A DNA stretch of 64,000 bases from Scylla paramamosain (GCF_035594125.1 NC_087157.1:5435001-5499000), one strand, 5' to 3'; counted from the first letter of the stretch, positions 36,617 to 63,235 are shown. Numbers and translations are program-made. Notes: generated from the sequence alone by a model not told the origin.

Positions 36617-37250
36617 AATGCCGACACTGATGTGGATGACCTTCTATCACTTGATGTGAATGAAGCAGTTCAATTTGTCATCCAGCAGTACACCAACCCC
36701 AAAGCAATTTCTGTCCACCAATATTGGAGACAATTTACTGTCAGGAATGTCATTGACTTCCTGAAGGCCTGGGGTAATGTTAACATGGCCACAGTTCACC
36801 ATGCTTGACGATCTTTGATACCAGACTTGGTAGCGGATGAACGTGGCCAAGTTCAGAAACATTCATACTCACTTATGGAAGTTGCTGCTGCTGCTGCATG
36901 GCAGGTTCCAGGTTTTGAGAATGTAACACCAGATAAGATTCAAGAAGTGAACACTGCAGGGAACACAATGACACCTGAAATCCTCATGGATGTGGCTGCT
37001 GTTGAGGTTGCTCTATTGAATGTCAAAGTGAATGCAAGGTGTGATGGCAGAAGCTACACCACCCTCTGGTGAACTCATCATGCAGTAGCTGAGTAGAATA
37101 TTGGCAGGGGCTGACACCTTTAAAGACTGCATCATAGAAAATGAAAACTGCAGTGTTTGCATAACTGAAATGCTGCATCAACTGGATAAGGTGATGCATT
37201 ATTATACAGACCTGCATTTGAAGAAAGTGAATGAGAGAAAGCAGACTCCA
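36617..37250 (+). pseudogene. Decayed Tigger-like (pogo/DDE_1) transposase C-terminus
   Basis: ISVHQYWRQFTVRNVIDFLK followed by AWGNVNMATVHHA resembles the Tigger/jerky segment just after the DDE domain, written generally as T..FWK.F.I......I..AW..V...T...AW.KL. The expected second Trp is TGA at 36806-36808, after which SLIPDLVADERG continues in the same frame. The region up to 37072 (VTPDKIQEVNTAGNTMTPE) resembles the family's V...D..E....H...LT.E. A frame change follows, and 37101-37250 (LHQLDKVMHYYTDL...RKQT) resembles the C-terminal tail. It is clearly non-functional, with at least two lesions. The call rests on motif memory only. Confidence 0.65.
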
Positions 37251-39498
37251 AATAAGATTTGTTTGTTCTGCTACACCTGCACCACCATCACAGCCAGGAC
37301 TTGTTTCCAGTGTTCAGGATGATGAAGTGGACTTCCTTGGATTTGAGATTGTTTTGCAAGAGGCAGAAAACCTGATGAGAGATCAAGGTGCTGCCAATGA
37401 AAGCAACAATGACAATGGAGACAGCAGCAATAAGGCAGCAATGGTCTCCATTATGTTCATTTAGTGTGACCATGTTCATCCATCTAATTCTCACCCTAAA
37501 TGGGTTTTTGAGTGTATTGGATTCTAGTATTTGATTACTGAACAATCCCAGGCCTCAATTTAGAGTGTAATATGTTAATAATTTAGAACTGGTGTGGGAA
37601 AAAGCTTATATCACATATCTCAGGGTCTCTCACAGCAAGGAAAAATGCAAGCAGATACTGGAACCTTGGAAACCATTCCCAGAATAATGTGGCATCATTA
37701 CAATTGACTGGTTAGATTTTGGCACAGAGAAGGAAAGCCTAACAGTGATTGGCTACCCATCATAGTGTGGGATTTATGAGGTTGGAAAAAAAAAGAAAAA
37801 AAAAAAGATTAGAGCACTACACTTAGATACTGAGAAGTTCATCTAAGAGGTGAGCCATGAAAGACCAGCATCTAGAAATCAAGGCAGTAGCACTGCACTC
37901 AGTTACTGTGACCCAAAGTTTGTCAGCCTTGACTGATCATACCATTAAATTTGCTACAAGTATTGACACCTTTAAAACCTTTTTTTTTTTTTTCCCATGA
38001 CAGTTTAAAAATCTTATCTCTCTTCATTCTGACATATGATCAGTCTTTACCATCTACACCGTCACTTTCTCTACATAGCTCTATAAATAAAGAGGTCACT
38101 TCCTTCGTGATATGTAGTTTGAGCTCTTTCAATCTAGCAAGCAGACATGTATTCCTACTTCATTTCACACATGAGGCATCTCGTGAACAAGAGGCAAATG
38201 TGCCAACCCCATCAAAAATTGAGTTATGCATGTTTTCCACTAGGTGGAAGCACTGAAAATCTCGTGGTGAAGATCGTTTTGTGATTCCGACCCATGGGGG
38301 CTCAGAATTCTAGGTTCAGTCTTCCCTGTTTTCTACACATGGAGTGGCATAGGAGCTCTGGGAATTCTGAGTGTGAGGGGAAAATGTCAGTGTGCAGTCC
38401 AGCCAATTTAAGCAGCTATCTCTGTCCAAGTTAAAGGGCTGTCTCTCAGCCAATCAGGCATGTGAGTGAAGCCCGGTTTTGTTTCATGTTTACACACATT
38501 ATTTTATGGATTACACTTGAATTACTCAGTGCCATGGCAAGTAATACCAACCAGGATAACACTAATACACTGCTGCTTGTGCCTTCATGCAAGAGAAGGC
38601 TTGACTTGACTAAAGTTGCAGAAAAAGGTGAAAGAGACAATGGTTACCATACATAAAATAAAACCTGTTGCCAATAAGATGATAATTTGTAACTAATAAT
38701 TATAATAAAAATTTTAATTATTGAAATTTTTTGGCTGAAAACTTCACACTATCTTAGTTTCATTGACATCTACTACAGAAATTAATTTCCAGTAGATTGA
38801 ACAATAATTACCATATGCTGAAAAAACACAATTTTTTATTTTTTATTTTTCTTATGCATAAATTTGTTTCTTCCAGGGGATTCTAATGATATATAATAAC
38901 AAGCTATTCTGTAATATTCTATGTCTGCCACCTTCACCTAACTTTAAATGCTCATAACTTGAAAGTAAGAAACTGGCGCATTCAACCCTTGTCCATGAGA
39001 CGCCTCATATGTAAGTGTGTTTTATCTATCATAATTACCTGATGTCTCAGGATTAATTGAGTAGATGATGAAAATTCAACAATTTATTCTATGTACAAAA
39101 TTTTTTTTATACTTATAGGTAGGAACCTGACATCCAGAAAAAGGTTGTTAACATACAAAAATATGAGGAGCATTGAAGGATTGGGGAATGAGCTGCTTGT
39201 GGTCTTGGACACTGGTCTGAAAAGACTTAGATAACACTTCAGTTGTAGCTACAATGTGTAACTGCAGCATTTACACACCATGTTACTCATGCTGTGTGGT
39301 GCATCACTCAATGCTAATATGCTACTTGCATGTTTTCAGACCAGTAACAATTGTAATCTTGCTTCTGAAACAGCAGCCTCAATCACAGGGCGGAGAAGAG
39401 CATTCACTCCACACCTGCTAGAAAATGTGAAACCGGAGAGAAATAAGCCTATGATCTCTGTCTCTATGCACACTGGACTAACTTCAGATGGTAGTTTG
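37251..39498. other. Unassigned AT-rich sequence
   Basis: It includes a CCAAT motif (~38451) and a 40-codon open frame from 38531 of unknown meaning. No splice-consistent exons were recognised. Confidence 0.4.
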
Positions 39499-39499
39499 A

Positions 39500-39579
<80 letters not shown>

Positions 39580-39602
39580 TTATTTATTTATTTATTTATA
39601 TA
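39500..39602. repeat. (TA)n then (TTTA)n microsatellite
   Basis: About 38 TA units followed by six TTTA units. This mirrors the AT-to-TTTA transition at 35067. Confidence 0.94.
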
Positions 39603-42600
39603 TAGTATTTTACCCTTACACACCACTACTAGCTACACCTCAGTGATTTGAACTTTTTAATGGATATTATATTCATATGTTATTCCTGCAAAACAAAACT
39701 GTTGAGCCAAAAGAAAATAAATAATATCTAATGTTCGGATTTAAACTGTTCCTCTAAATATTTATATTGAGTCTGTTTCAGAAAATTTTATGATTAACAT
39801 AATTTAATGTTAACTGAGTATCATTACTGTTATCAGCAAGTTCTATTTTTCCATTATAGTTTTTTAGAAATGTATTGATTACAAAACAGTATGTGGACAT
39901 GTGTTATGCTATGAGTGTCACTATGGGTCTACAAATGAGAGAGGAGCACAGTATAGTGAAATCATTTACCTCCTACTAAATGTGAGTCCTTTAATGGTTT
40001 AACATAGAACGAGTGTATTATAAAAACCTCTCCTGTAATTCTGAATACAAAACAAAAACAGTTTTCTACAAAAATATTTAAAAGCAAAATATATCCATGT
40101 TTAATTTACTAACTATGAAATAACTAAGTAAAAGCTTCTTATCCACTGAGTTCAAAGCAATGGTAGTACACACAAGACAGCCAGTGAGTGTTTCTCTTGG
40201 GCTGTTATAAGATTTTGCATGACATTCACTCTGCATCTCTAGTCAAACTTCAACTTCACTTTCCAGTTTCTTACATGACCACTATAGTGCATGTGTTTCC
40301 TTGCTTGTTTTTTCAGTATTATTCAATGACTTAAATTTTTTTATTTGCATTGCATTTGTGAATTTATTCAAATTACCAGGTCTATTTCATAAAATTAAAT
40401 AAATAAATGAATATATAAATGAACAAATAGTGAAAATTTTTAAACTTCTTAAATCTTATATTAAAGATAAGCACTGAATTATCTGTCTAAAAAATCAAGT
40501 AATATAACAGTTCTTGTCTGGTGGTTAAGCACCCACAAAGCAAAATTAGAGCTAATATAATACCAGTGTATGGTTTGCAGTTTAGCAGGCAACCATTTCA
40601 CATTTCATCATCACAATATTCCTTCACAAAATCAACACTAAAGATACTCACATGCATGAGGCTGAAACCTTGGATACTGATTAGCTACACCTTCCCAAAG
40701 CAATTGGGATGCTCCCTGCAGGAGTGAGGCACACAACACAGAGCTCAAAATTCAGTTGTCATTAACTCAACTTGGAGAGTGTCTAGATTATGTGTTACAA
40801 ATTGATTGGAAAAAAAAAAAAAAAATGTGTGTCAGAGAAAGAGGTTATATTTTTAGCATCTTAAAAGATGCTAAAATTGTTTAGATGTGTTGCCTGGGCC
40901 TAAAATTCTGATCCAGAAGAAGATAATCCTGAGAGATGATAGTATATCAAATCAGAGCCTGAGCTGCATCCACCCTCCTTTGAGTTTGCCAATTAGTACA
41001 CTCCTTTCCCAGCAGCAGCAGTACTTCAGGAATGAGGTGCACGCCAGCTCAGACTTGGCACCTCAGCTAACTTTAAACACCGATTCCTATTTTTTTTTTT
41101 TTTTTTTTTTTGTGTCGACTGCCTCATTGCTGTAACAAACATCACAATTATGCAAATAAGTAAAAATGTTTCAAGCTACAAACACAATATAATGTTGCAA
41201 GTGAAGGCTGTCTCTTGCTCCTAAGCTCACATTATCAACATTTATCGACTCCTCAGAATAACATCATTACATTTATGAATATACTGTTACATAATTCAAT
41301 GATTTACAGAATAAAAAAAAAATAATACAGTCATGTAGTCCTTTAAAATCTCTTTGAAAGTAAAGTAGTATGACACTTTTCACTAAACTTCACATCATGG
41401 GCTATGTCATATATTTTTTTTCACATGTACATCATGACAGGCAGAGAAATTGTGACAAGCTTACAAAAAGATGTATGTATGTATAAATATTTTCTGCTTA
41501 TTAAATTCAAGATCCACTTTTGAATGTGAAAAAGTGGACTGTGACGAAACTGTAATGTTTCTGTCTTGGTGGTCAGCCTGGGTGTGGATTGTGAGCTGCA
41601 TAGGACCTCTTTCTCAAAACAGCACTTTCACACATCATTCCATTGTAAGCAGTAATCGGTCATCTGTATTCAGAAGTCTTGTGTCAGTTATTGGTACTGT
41701 ATCCTTGACACACAGCAGCAGAAAGTCAGTGGACTGGAAAGAACACACTAAATATCTTGATGAAATAACCACACAGAGACATTCTGTTTGCTTGCTTCAT
41801 ACAAGGAAGGTTTATAATAATTTCAGAAGTTAATGGATGTCAAGCTTAATCAACATCATAAAAAAGTATATTTTCATAACCAGAAATGGCTTTAATCACT
41901 AGAAGTGCCTACAGAAACTTATTTGTTCTTCCATAGTGATGCTACTACGGTTTTTAAGTAAAATTCTTATAGACAAAATTATATAAGTACTAAAAGATTA
42001 CAGAGCATTTCAATCATAAACATAGTAGTAAATGCTTATTGCCATTTTTTTTACCCATCAACTATAACATGAAAACATGAATAAACGCAATTTTGCATGT
42101 GGTATCACAGCCCATGAAACCATTAATTGGCTACTTCATTTGTATGTAAAGCTACCTACTTTTTCTCTTCATCAAACATTAATATTTACAAAGCAATAAC
42201 GATAATTGAATCACTATTAATTTTCATCACATCAATTCAGCTTTTAAATAAAATTTTGTGATTTAAATATATATGTATATGCAATTAGTTTGACAATATG
42301 CCAAATCTTATTTCTATACAAAGTATTGAAATCATTTCCCCCCCAAAATTGTAACATACAATTGGTACAAAATACATATGCTGAAAAAGAAAAATCAAAC
42401 AGTAGCTGTAATCATACTACCTAATCAAATGATTATAAATCAAACATTACAGCATACATTATAACTAAACATGATTTGTGGCACGGTGCACCACTGGCAA
42501 TCTAAATTCCTTCTCTTTCACACTGACACATGCATACAGTCTGCACAACATCAACTGTATTATAATAGCCTATATCACTTTTCTAACTCTTTGTAAGGTT

Positions 42601-42980
42601 GTTATTGTGTTACGCAGGTGTTGCTCTCTCCCCATATTTGTGGAAGTTTCCTAAAGTGTTCTGGAAATGCTGCCATTCTATTAATGGACCTGCTATAGAA
42701 AATTATTATGCTTATATCTTCTATATAAAAATGCTGCTAGGGATTGGGAATTGAAAAAAAATGGAGTAAGAATGTGAAGTATAAATCATTTTGAGCAAAA
42801 AATAATAATCTTTCATCATTCCCCTTCTTGGTTTCTTGCATACATCATAAATCTTTACATTACAGATCATGGGAAAAGGAGAGGATTTATAAATGCCATA
42901 ACCAACATCCCTAATAAACATTAACCACACAGCACTACGGAAAATATATATCACCCTACTCTGATCAGCTCACACATTTA
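39603..42980. other. Unassigned AT-rich sequence
   Basis: Unique-looking with A/T-runs (40809, 41091). The open frame at 41471-41833 has no recognisable domain. Part may be 3' untranslated or intergenic DNA downstream of the M13-like gene. Confidence 0.4.
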
Positions 42981-43029
42981 TTGCTTTCTTATTGTCATAG
43001 TCTAGAGTTTCACAAATTCTTAGACACAA

Positions 43030-43232
43030 TGACCGAGGCGCCGATGCAAGACGAGGAGCTAAGACCAAGGCCTCTTCATATATTTATGCTATGTATGTAC
43101 ATCATCTCTGCATTTTTACAACCCAAAAGATTATGGACCCTTACACTTTATGCTTCATTTCTTATATCCTGTGTGTTGCTTTATAGATGGCTGAAAACAT
43201 CTTGTCCAATTCACAGAAAGCATGTCCATTAA
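43030..43232 (+). other. Short open frame starting in a GC-richer patch (uncertain)
   Basis: ACACAATGACC gives a good start context. The first 17 codons (MTEAPMQDEELRPRPLH) are GC-richer than the AT-rich surroundings. The remainder is hydrophobic, with two possible membrane helices, and stops at 43232. An internal GTATGT at ~43094 could instead be a donor, making this a first coding exon. I do not recognise it. Confidence 0.2.
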
Positions 43233-46200
43233 ACTAAAACATATCAAAAGTAGAAGCAAGTAATATGAAAACAAAAGTTAGAATAATTACAAGGGGCACA
43301 TTGTGGTATGATTCACTGATTCTGATTTGTGTGATTCTATGGAATAAACACATAATAATAAAGATAAATACTTAAATAAACAAATTTTTTGATTGAGTAA
43401 AATACAAAAAAAGATACTAGTAAATCAATAAAAGCTGCCTTGTGCAAATTAGTAGTTGTCTGCATGGTGTTTTATTTTAATTGGTTATATGTCCTCACAT
43501 TGCATTCAGGTGTGATCTCGACTTCAATACAACATATGAAAATGCATTCAAGATATTGCAATACTGCATCCAGAATATATTTATTTTGGGGGTTAATGAT
43601 CAGAAAATTGTTATCATGGGTATACTTCCAGTATTTAGTAGTTTGGCATACCACTGATCTGTGTATAATACAAGGAGTACACATCTATGGTGCTAATTCT
43701 GTTCGTCTCAAAAAAAAAAATTTTGTTTGTTTGTTTGTTTGTTTGTTTTGGGGGGCAGGTTTATGTCACTGTTATTCAGTAGAGATGATCTTAAACCAAA
43801 AAATTCCACACATTAATTCAAGCATGCACCTGTATGTTAGTTATGTGGATCTGTCATGAGATCAAAGGCTTGCTTCCCTTCACTGAAGAGCATCACTACT
43901 GACATGTGAAACTGGGGCTACCTGCTTTCAAAATAAAAACTGGATAGTGTAAAAACGCCATGAAAAATAACTATTCACAAATTAGAGGAGTGAGAGTATG
44001 AAAATCCTATGCATAACTGGAAATACAGAAGAAGAGATTAACTGAGATATGCAAGGGAGTGCATGTGTGCAAACTACTGCAATACAAGATCACAAAATGA
44101 AGTGTCACCAAGGATGTGGAAAAACAAATTAGAAAATCATAAAATGCTATACAAATTTAGAAATACATCACAGACATGAAAATTAGGTGAAACCATTTGG
44201 TTCAACAAACTAGACAGGGATGCCAATAAAAATGGTAATGAGAGATGTGTCAAAGCCAAGTAAAAAGAAATTATCTGAGCACATGAAAAGGATGGTGGAA
44301 GCAAATTTATGGTGCTCATAATGGGAGGTGTAGAGAACACTTCAAGAAAAATATGTAAGAAAAGTGGGCATGTTGGTCATGTCATGTTGGTATGTGCATA
44401 GAAGGGCAAGAGTTGCAATTATTTTGTTGCAACTCGAATGGTGAAATAAGACTGCAGACAATAAGAATGAGAAAAATCTAGTTAGACCTTGGTGATCACT
44501 GTCATTTATGGTTTAATCATTAAAGTTCACATACATATTTGTCTCTTGTGGCTGTCTCAAGATCAGTTTGTCATATCTCAAGAAATTCATCATTACAAGA
44601 GTTGCTAGAGGGCACAAAGTTTAAAAATTCCCAATTCTAATAGTAAAATATTGCTTTCTGTACAGTTTGCATTACAGTCTGTTATTCCAGAAAGCTTCAT
44701 ACAACAAACACAGTCATGAGTGAATCTAACGAGCATGTTTGTTTATCTACGTACTTTAAGCACACACTTCATACTTGTGGAATGATAATTTTCAAATTGG
44801 GAACAACATTTATGAATTGAGTCAGGTAGTGATACCAAAAACATATGGCAAAAACTCACAAGTCAGCACAGCCAGAACAATAACAGCACAAATCTGTGGA
44901 TACTTAAACCTTTATATTAAAATGTAAAATAAGAAGAATATTCAATATTTTATAAATCCACCCAAAGGAAGCTTTTTGTTGGAAAAGACATACCACAGCA
45001 CCCAGCTTATTTGTGCCCTTATTTACCTTTTTATAAGCACATATCTTATTTAACTTTTCCTTTTATAGAAAACTAGCTTTCCTCAAGATGACGACAACTT
45101 ATATGGCTGAACGTAAAGATTTTCCAATGGTATACATATGTACAAAATATACACATATATATACACCAAAAGGAAGGCAATCAAGAGCACAGTAACTAGG
45201 CATATTCTGTGAGGCTTGTCACCTGAAGTGTATGCACTCATTTGTGCTGCAACAATGTTTGCTTCTTTCAATATCAGTTTCTGTAATCAAATATGAGAGC
45301 CGGGACTCTAATTTTGTAGTGCATTTATCTTTTTACATACAGGCAAGAGCTGTGGTGATGAGAAAAGGAAGGAGAATTTAGTGACATCACTGGAAAGATG
45401 TTAGAAGTTGTTAGGATCACATTTGACCTTTGTTCTTGTAGTGTCAAGAAACAAGCATTCTTGATTTTTTTTTCTCTAGGCAGCAAAGGAAAGAAGAAGA
45501 AAAAAAAAAATCATAAATAATGACTGAATCTTCTTTTAACAACAGATGAGGTGCCATAAATCAACTTGGCAGTGGGAACATATATTTCACCTGAAAATCA
45601 TGTGTCCCTTGTGTTAAATGTCTATAAAGTATCTTTTATGGGTTGAAAATACATTCCATACTTCACATACAGGCACTCTGAACAAAAGTGAAAGGTGTGG
45701 AAAGTGGCTGACTTTAATATTCATATCAATAGACTTGTAGCTCAGCATTCATACAGTGTAAATTTCTAAACTTCATTAATTACATAATCTAAATAACATA
45801 CAAAACAAACTTCCCATTGACAAAAATTTACTAAAATTCTGAAGAAAGATTACAGAAATAAAGAAATGAGTCAATATTACATGAATGTAGTAGATGTCAT
45901 AGATCTGACAATGTTGACATATGTAATTCACATACTGAGTTATTCTGTGTACATTGCTAGGCTGTACAACACTGTGACACTAATCAAGCATCAACACAAT
46001 TGTAAACAATACTAATTAATGCATTAGATGGGAAAAGGGCACGAACTTATGCAAGAAGAATAATGTGTGTACATAAATCTAAATCATAATGGAAGGCAAA
46101 GTAAATTATGGCAGGCATTTCTGACACTGGCCATTTCATTTCTTTTATAATGACTACTTTTAGTTTGAGACCACTGCACTGTGATTTTAATGAAATTCCA

Positions 46201-47022
46201 TAATATAGTCCAAATAATACAACAAAACAAAACATTCATTGCAATTTAAATATACACAAACAACAAAATGATAATTCTTGGGAAAAAAATATAAATATAT
46301 AGTTTAAGTTGTCACTGGCATGAAAAATCATGCTTGCATCTTCCTCAGCTACTATGGAAGTTTTCACATTTATATAATTAACATGGTATGTACAAGTAAC
46401 TTCAATAAATCTTTTTGGTCATCCTTTTCATGTGATTCCTCTCATTTACACAGTAAGGCCATACACACACTGAGTGCCTGATGCATATAGGGAAAAGAAT
46501 GTAATTTCTTCAAATCAAGAAGGCAATAATGTCTTTCCATATAAACACTCATGTAATTTTCATCTTAGAGGGTTGGAACAGCTCATGCAGATGCTTCACT
46601 AACATATGTTTATCTGCTGTGAATCATGGGGATGGTCATGAAAATTAGCAAGCTAGCACCTATTTTTTTGGACTTCAGATGTTCAACTACAATTACAATA
46701 ACTGCACTCAAGTAATAAAAATGAAAAAAAGGAAAAACATTTCTAGATAATGAAATCATCTTCTATATGCACAAGATGTAAAATATTTTGAAGTAATCTA
46801 ATCTTTGCATGGTCAAACAATGCCGGATAAATGAGGGTCCACTGTAATAAAAAATGTATCAGCAAATTGTGTGTGTGGGTAGCAAAAATAATATAATGGA
46901 TATTATAATGTAAAAATTGTAACATTTCTCAGCTATCACTCAGTATCTAGTATTTATCAATCACATAACCACATCTTTCAACACTTAACTCAACAGTCAC
47001 AGAGATGAAAAATACAGGTACT
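43233..47022. other. Unassigned AT-rich sequence downstream of the M13-like gene
   Basis: No repeat arrays and no exons recognised. It should contain the 3' UTR and poly(A) site of the minus-strand gene, but no single AATAAA could be favoured. Confidence 0.4.
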
Positions 47023-47029
47023 TTAATGG

Positions 47030-60447
<13,418 letters not shown>

Positions 60448-60625
60448 CTGGGGGGAGAATACATAGTTAGTGGTGATTATTAATTGGTATATTCAGTGGT
60501 GTCAAAAATAAAGGTGTCACTTGGCGGTTGCTTGGGGGTGAAGTTTGTTGTTTGTGGTGTGAGAAAGTTTGAGGAGTGGTGATTAATGGTGTACGTAAGT
60601 GGTTGTGTTTAAGTAGGTTGATTAC

Positions 60626-60629
<4 letters not shown>

Positions 60630-60698
<69 letters not shown>
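60630..60698. repeat. (CT)n microsatellite
   Basis: About 34 units, 183 bp 5' of the first visible exon in gene orientation. Confidence 0.95.
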
Positions 60699-60701
<3 letters not shown>

Positions 60702-60749
60702 ATAAAATAAGACAAATTATGGACGTAATATGACAGATTAATTACGTTT

Positions 60750-60762
60750 AATAATAACGATG

Positions 60763-60835
<73 letters not shown>

Positions 60836-60853
60836 GAAGAAGAAGAAGAAGAG
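60750..60853. repeat. (AAT)n then (AAG)n trinucleotide array
   Basis: About 24 AAT units, then about five AAG units. Confidence 0.94.
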
Positions 60854-60970
60854 CAAGAACAAGAAGAACAAAAAGAACAAAAACAAGATGAAGAAATAAT
60901 AAAAGAAAGATAAATAAAAATAACAAGTATGTACAGTGTGACAAAAAAACAAATGAAAACCACAAGTCAG

Positions 60971-60973
<3 letters not shown>

Positions 60974-61010
<37 letters not shown>

Positions 61011-61038
61011 AGAGAGAGATGAGAGAGAGAGAGAGGAG

Positions 61039-61072
<34 letters not shown>
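60974..61072. repeat. Interrupted (GA)n microsatellite
   Basis: About 99 bp with GGAG, AAGA and GATG interruptions, indicating an older array than the perfect ones. Confidence 0.93.
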
Positions 61073-61076
<4 letters not shown>

Positions 61077-61119
61077 ACAATAAATAGTGAGGAAAAAGAA
61101 GAGGAAAAACACGTGCTCT

Positions 61120-62570
61120 GGACATCCCTTCCTCCCCCCTCCCGCCAACATTGTCAAAGTTATGATGGTCTTCCCTCCCTCACCTCCGCTTCCCCCTCCC
61201 TCCCTTCCTCCCTCCCTCGCATCCTCACTTCCCTTTCTCCCTCTCTCGCTTCCTTTTTCTCCCATCCTCACGTCCGCTCTCCGTCTTTATCATCTCCTTT
61301 TCTCTCCCTCCATCACTTTCTCTTTTCCTCCTCTCTCTTCTGTCCCCTCTTCTTTCCTTGCTTCCCTTCCCTCCATCGCAGTCTCTTTTTCTTTTGTTTT
61401 TCTTTCCTTTCTTTCATCCTTTTTTCTATTACCACCGTTACCCTCCTTCCTTCACTTGCTTCTCATATTCTTGTGTTCCTTTCCTTACATTTACTTTATA
61501 TTTTTTTTATTTTTCTCCCTTCTCCCAGCCTTCCTTCCTTGCTCATTCGCTTCTCCTATACCTTCTTTCTCTCTCTCTCCTTCAAAATTTTCTTCCTGTT
61601 TTCCCTTCTCATTTTACTCGTATCTTTCCTTCACACCTCATTTTTCTCCAACATTCATTCTTATTTCTTCCCTTCTTGATCTCTCTGTCCCCTTTCCTTC
61701 CCTTCCCTTCTTTCCACCTTCAACCCCCTCCCCCTTGTTTCCCTTGCATCCACCCTTCCTCATCTCCATTCCGTTCCAACTTCGCAGCTCCACCTTTCTG
61801 AGCCGCCTCTTTCCTTCCCCTTCTTCCATCCTTGCGCCACTTTTCCCTCCTCCTTTCAATCCTCTTTCTTCCCCTCGCGTCCTCCCTCCCTCCCTCGCCT
61901 TCCTCATCTCCATTCCGTTCCAACCTCGCAGCTCCACCTAACCAGCTTCTTTCCTTCCCTCCTTGCACCACCTTTACTTTCCTTCCAGCTCCTTCCTCTC
62001 CTTCAATCTGCCCCTCAACACGAAGCTTGGGTCATCAGGTCAACGTGGAAACGCAGCCTCACTATCCTTAATTTTCCGAGTGGCGTGGAGACCTTCACAC
62101 GCCTCCCGGCCCTCACCTCGCGCCCCAAAACAGAGGCAAAAAAGAGGGATGAAAAAGGGCAGTAAAGGGGCACACAGGGATGATTTAAGCTGCGTGGTGG
62201 TGCCGGGCGTGCAGGGAAGAGGCACATACTGATACATCTATTTCTAAAAGTTCGCACATCAATGTCAGTGGGCAAACACAAAGAAACATTAGCGTTAGTC
62301 TTGCGATTCCCCAGCGAAGGAGAACTTTTATGGCATCTGTCTTCTCGGCTGGCACGTAAAGGAGAAGAGATACACTCCTTCACTTGCCCGCCCCTTCCAC
62401 TCCCAACTTACTCCTCCTTCCCTTTCCTTCCCCGCCCCAAGTATTCCCCAACTTCTTCCTCCCCCTTACCCTCCCCTTCCACTCCCCAACTTCCTCCTTT
62501 TCCCCTAACCTAGATACACTCCTTCCCTTGCCCTCCTCTTCCACTCCCCCAACTCTTCCTTCACCTTCTT
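61120..62570. other. Long pyrimidine-rich low-complexity block
   Basis: Mostly C/T, with open frames of up to 284 residues that are low-complexity. It includes a 143-bp offset direct duplication (CTTCCTCATCTCCATTCCGT at 61756 and 61899) and another at a 144-bp offset (AGATACACTCCTTC at 62368 and 62512). A non-pyrimidine insert lies at 62020-62370. Confidence 0.75.
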
Positions 62571-62579
62571 CCTCATACC

Positions 62580-62965
62580 AAATACATGCCCGTCTCAATA
62601 TAGAAATTCATGTTTTGTAGTGGAATGAACACTGTCTGAATATAAAATCGTAAGTAAAAGACAACAAAATTCCAGTTTCTAATTATTAATTCACTGCAAT
62701 CGTTAACAGGTAAAAAAAAAAATGATAATAATAACACCCTGTATCTATTACCTGTTTGTGTTGCGTGTATCTACGAACTCCGGAATTCTTTCTTGGTTAA
62801 CATTAATGAAAATCGACGACAAGACAGTAAGTTGGTAAAATAAATGTTTCTTCACCATAATTTTCTGTTACATACAATTTTAAGTAATTATAAACACATA
62901 GCATAAACATAATAAAATATAGGTAGATTATCTTAAATGACTGCTATCCAAAAGAAATATAACAC
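62580..62965. other. Unassigned AT-rich sequence
   Basis: Nothing recognised; no M13 N-terminal exon seen. Confidence 0.45.
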
Positions 62966-62967
62966 TC

Positions 62968-62971
<4 letters not shown>

Positions 62972-63051
<80 letters not shown>

Positions 63052-63079
63052 GAGAGAGAGAGAGGGAGAGAGAGAGCGA
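62972..63079. repeat. Interrupted (GA)n microsatellite
   Basis: GA runs broken by GATGAGAG and GGGAG. Confidence 0.93.
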
Positions 63080-63125
63080 GGGAGAGACCATAAACAAAAC
63101 AACCTCCACAAATTATCTCGTTTTT

Positions 63126-63130
<5 letters not shown>

Positions 63131-63198
<68 letters not shown>

Positions 63199-63235
63199 CT
63201 TGTCTCTCTTCTCTCTCTCTCTCTCCTCTGCACAC
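63131..63235. repeat. (CT)n microsatellite, interrupted at 3' end
   Basis: About 64 bp perfect, then TCCTCCTTG interruptions. With the preceding (GA)n it forms inverted complementary arms 50 bp apart. Confidence 0.93.

Noticed and set aside
38531..38656. Short frame MASNTNQDNTNTLLLVPSCK.. as the N-terminus of the Tigger-like element
   Set aside because: It lies downstream of the C-terminal relic, and its resemblance to a pogo DNA-binding start is too weak.
41471..41833. 120-residue plus-strand open frame
   Set aside because: No domain, no splice context, and composition like the surrounding non-coding DNA.
47023..47028. ATTAAA just after the stop codon as the poly(A) signal
   Set aside because: It starts three bases past the stop, which would leave almost no 3' UTR; I see it as chance in AT-rich sequence.
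61087..61941. 284-residue plus-strand open frame, longest in the window
   Set aside because: It is Ser/Pro/Phe/Leu low complexity from a pyrimidine tract, with several equally open overlapping frames on both strands.
62015..62383. 122-residue minus-strand open frame as an N-terminal exon of the M13-like gene
   Set aside because: None of the M13 N-terminal landmarks (a membrane anchor followed by the C.....D.C.DFY..ACG.W pattern) is present.
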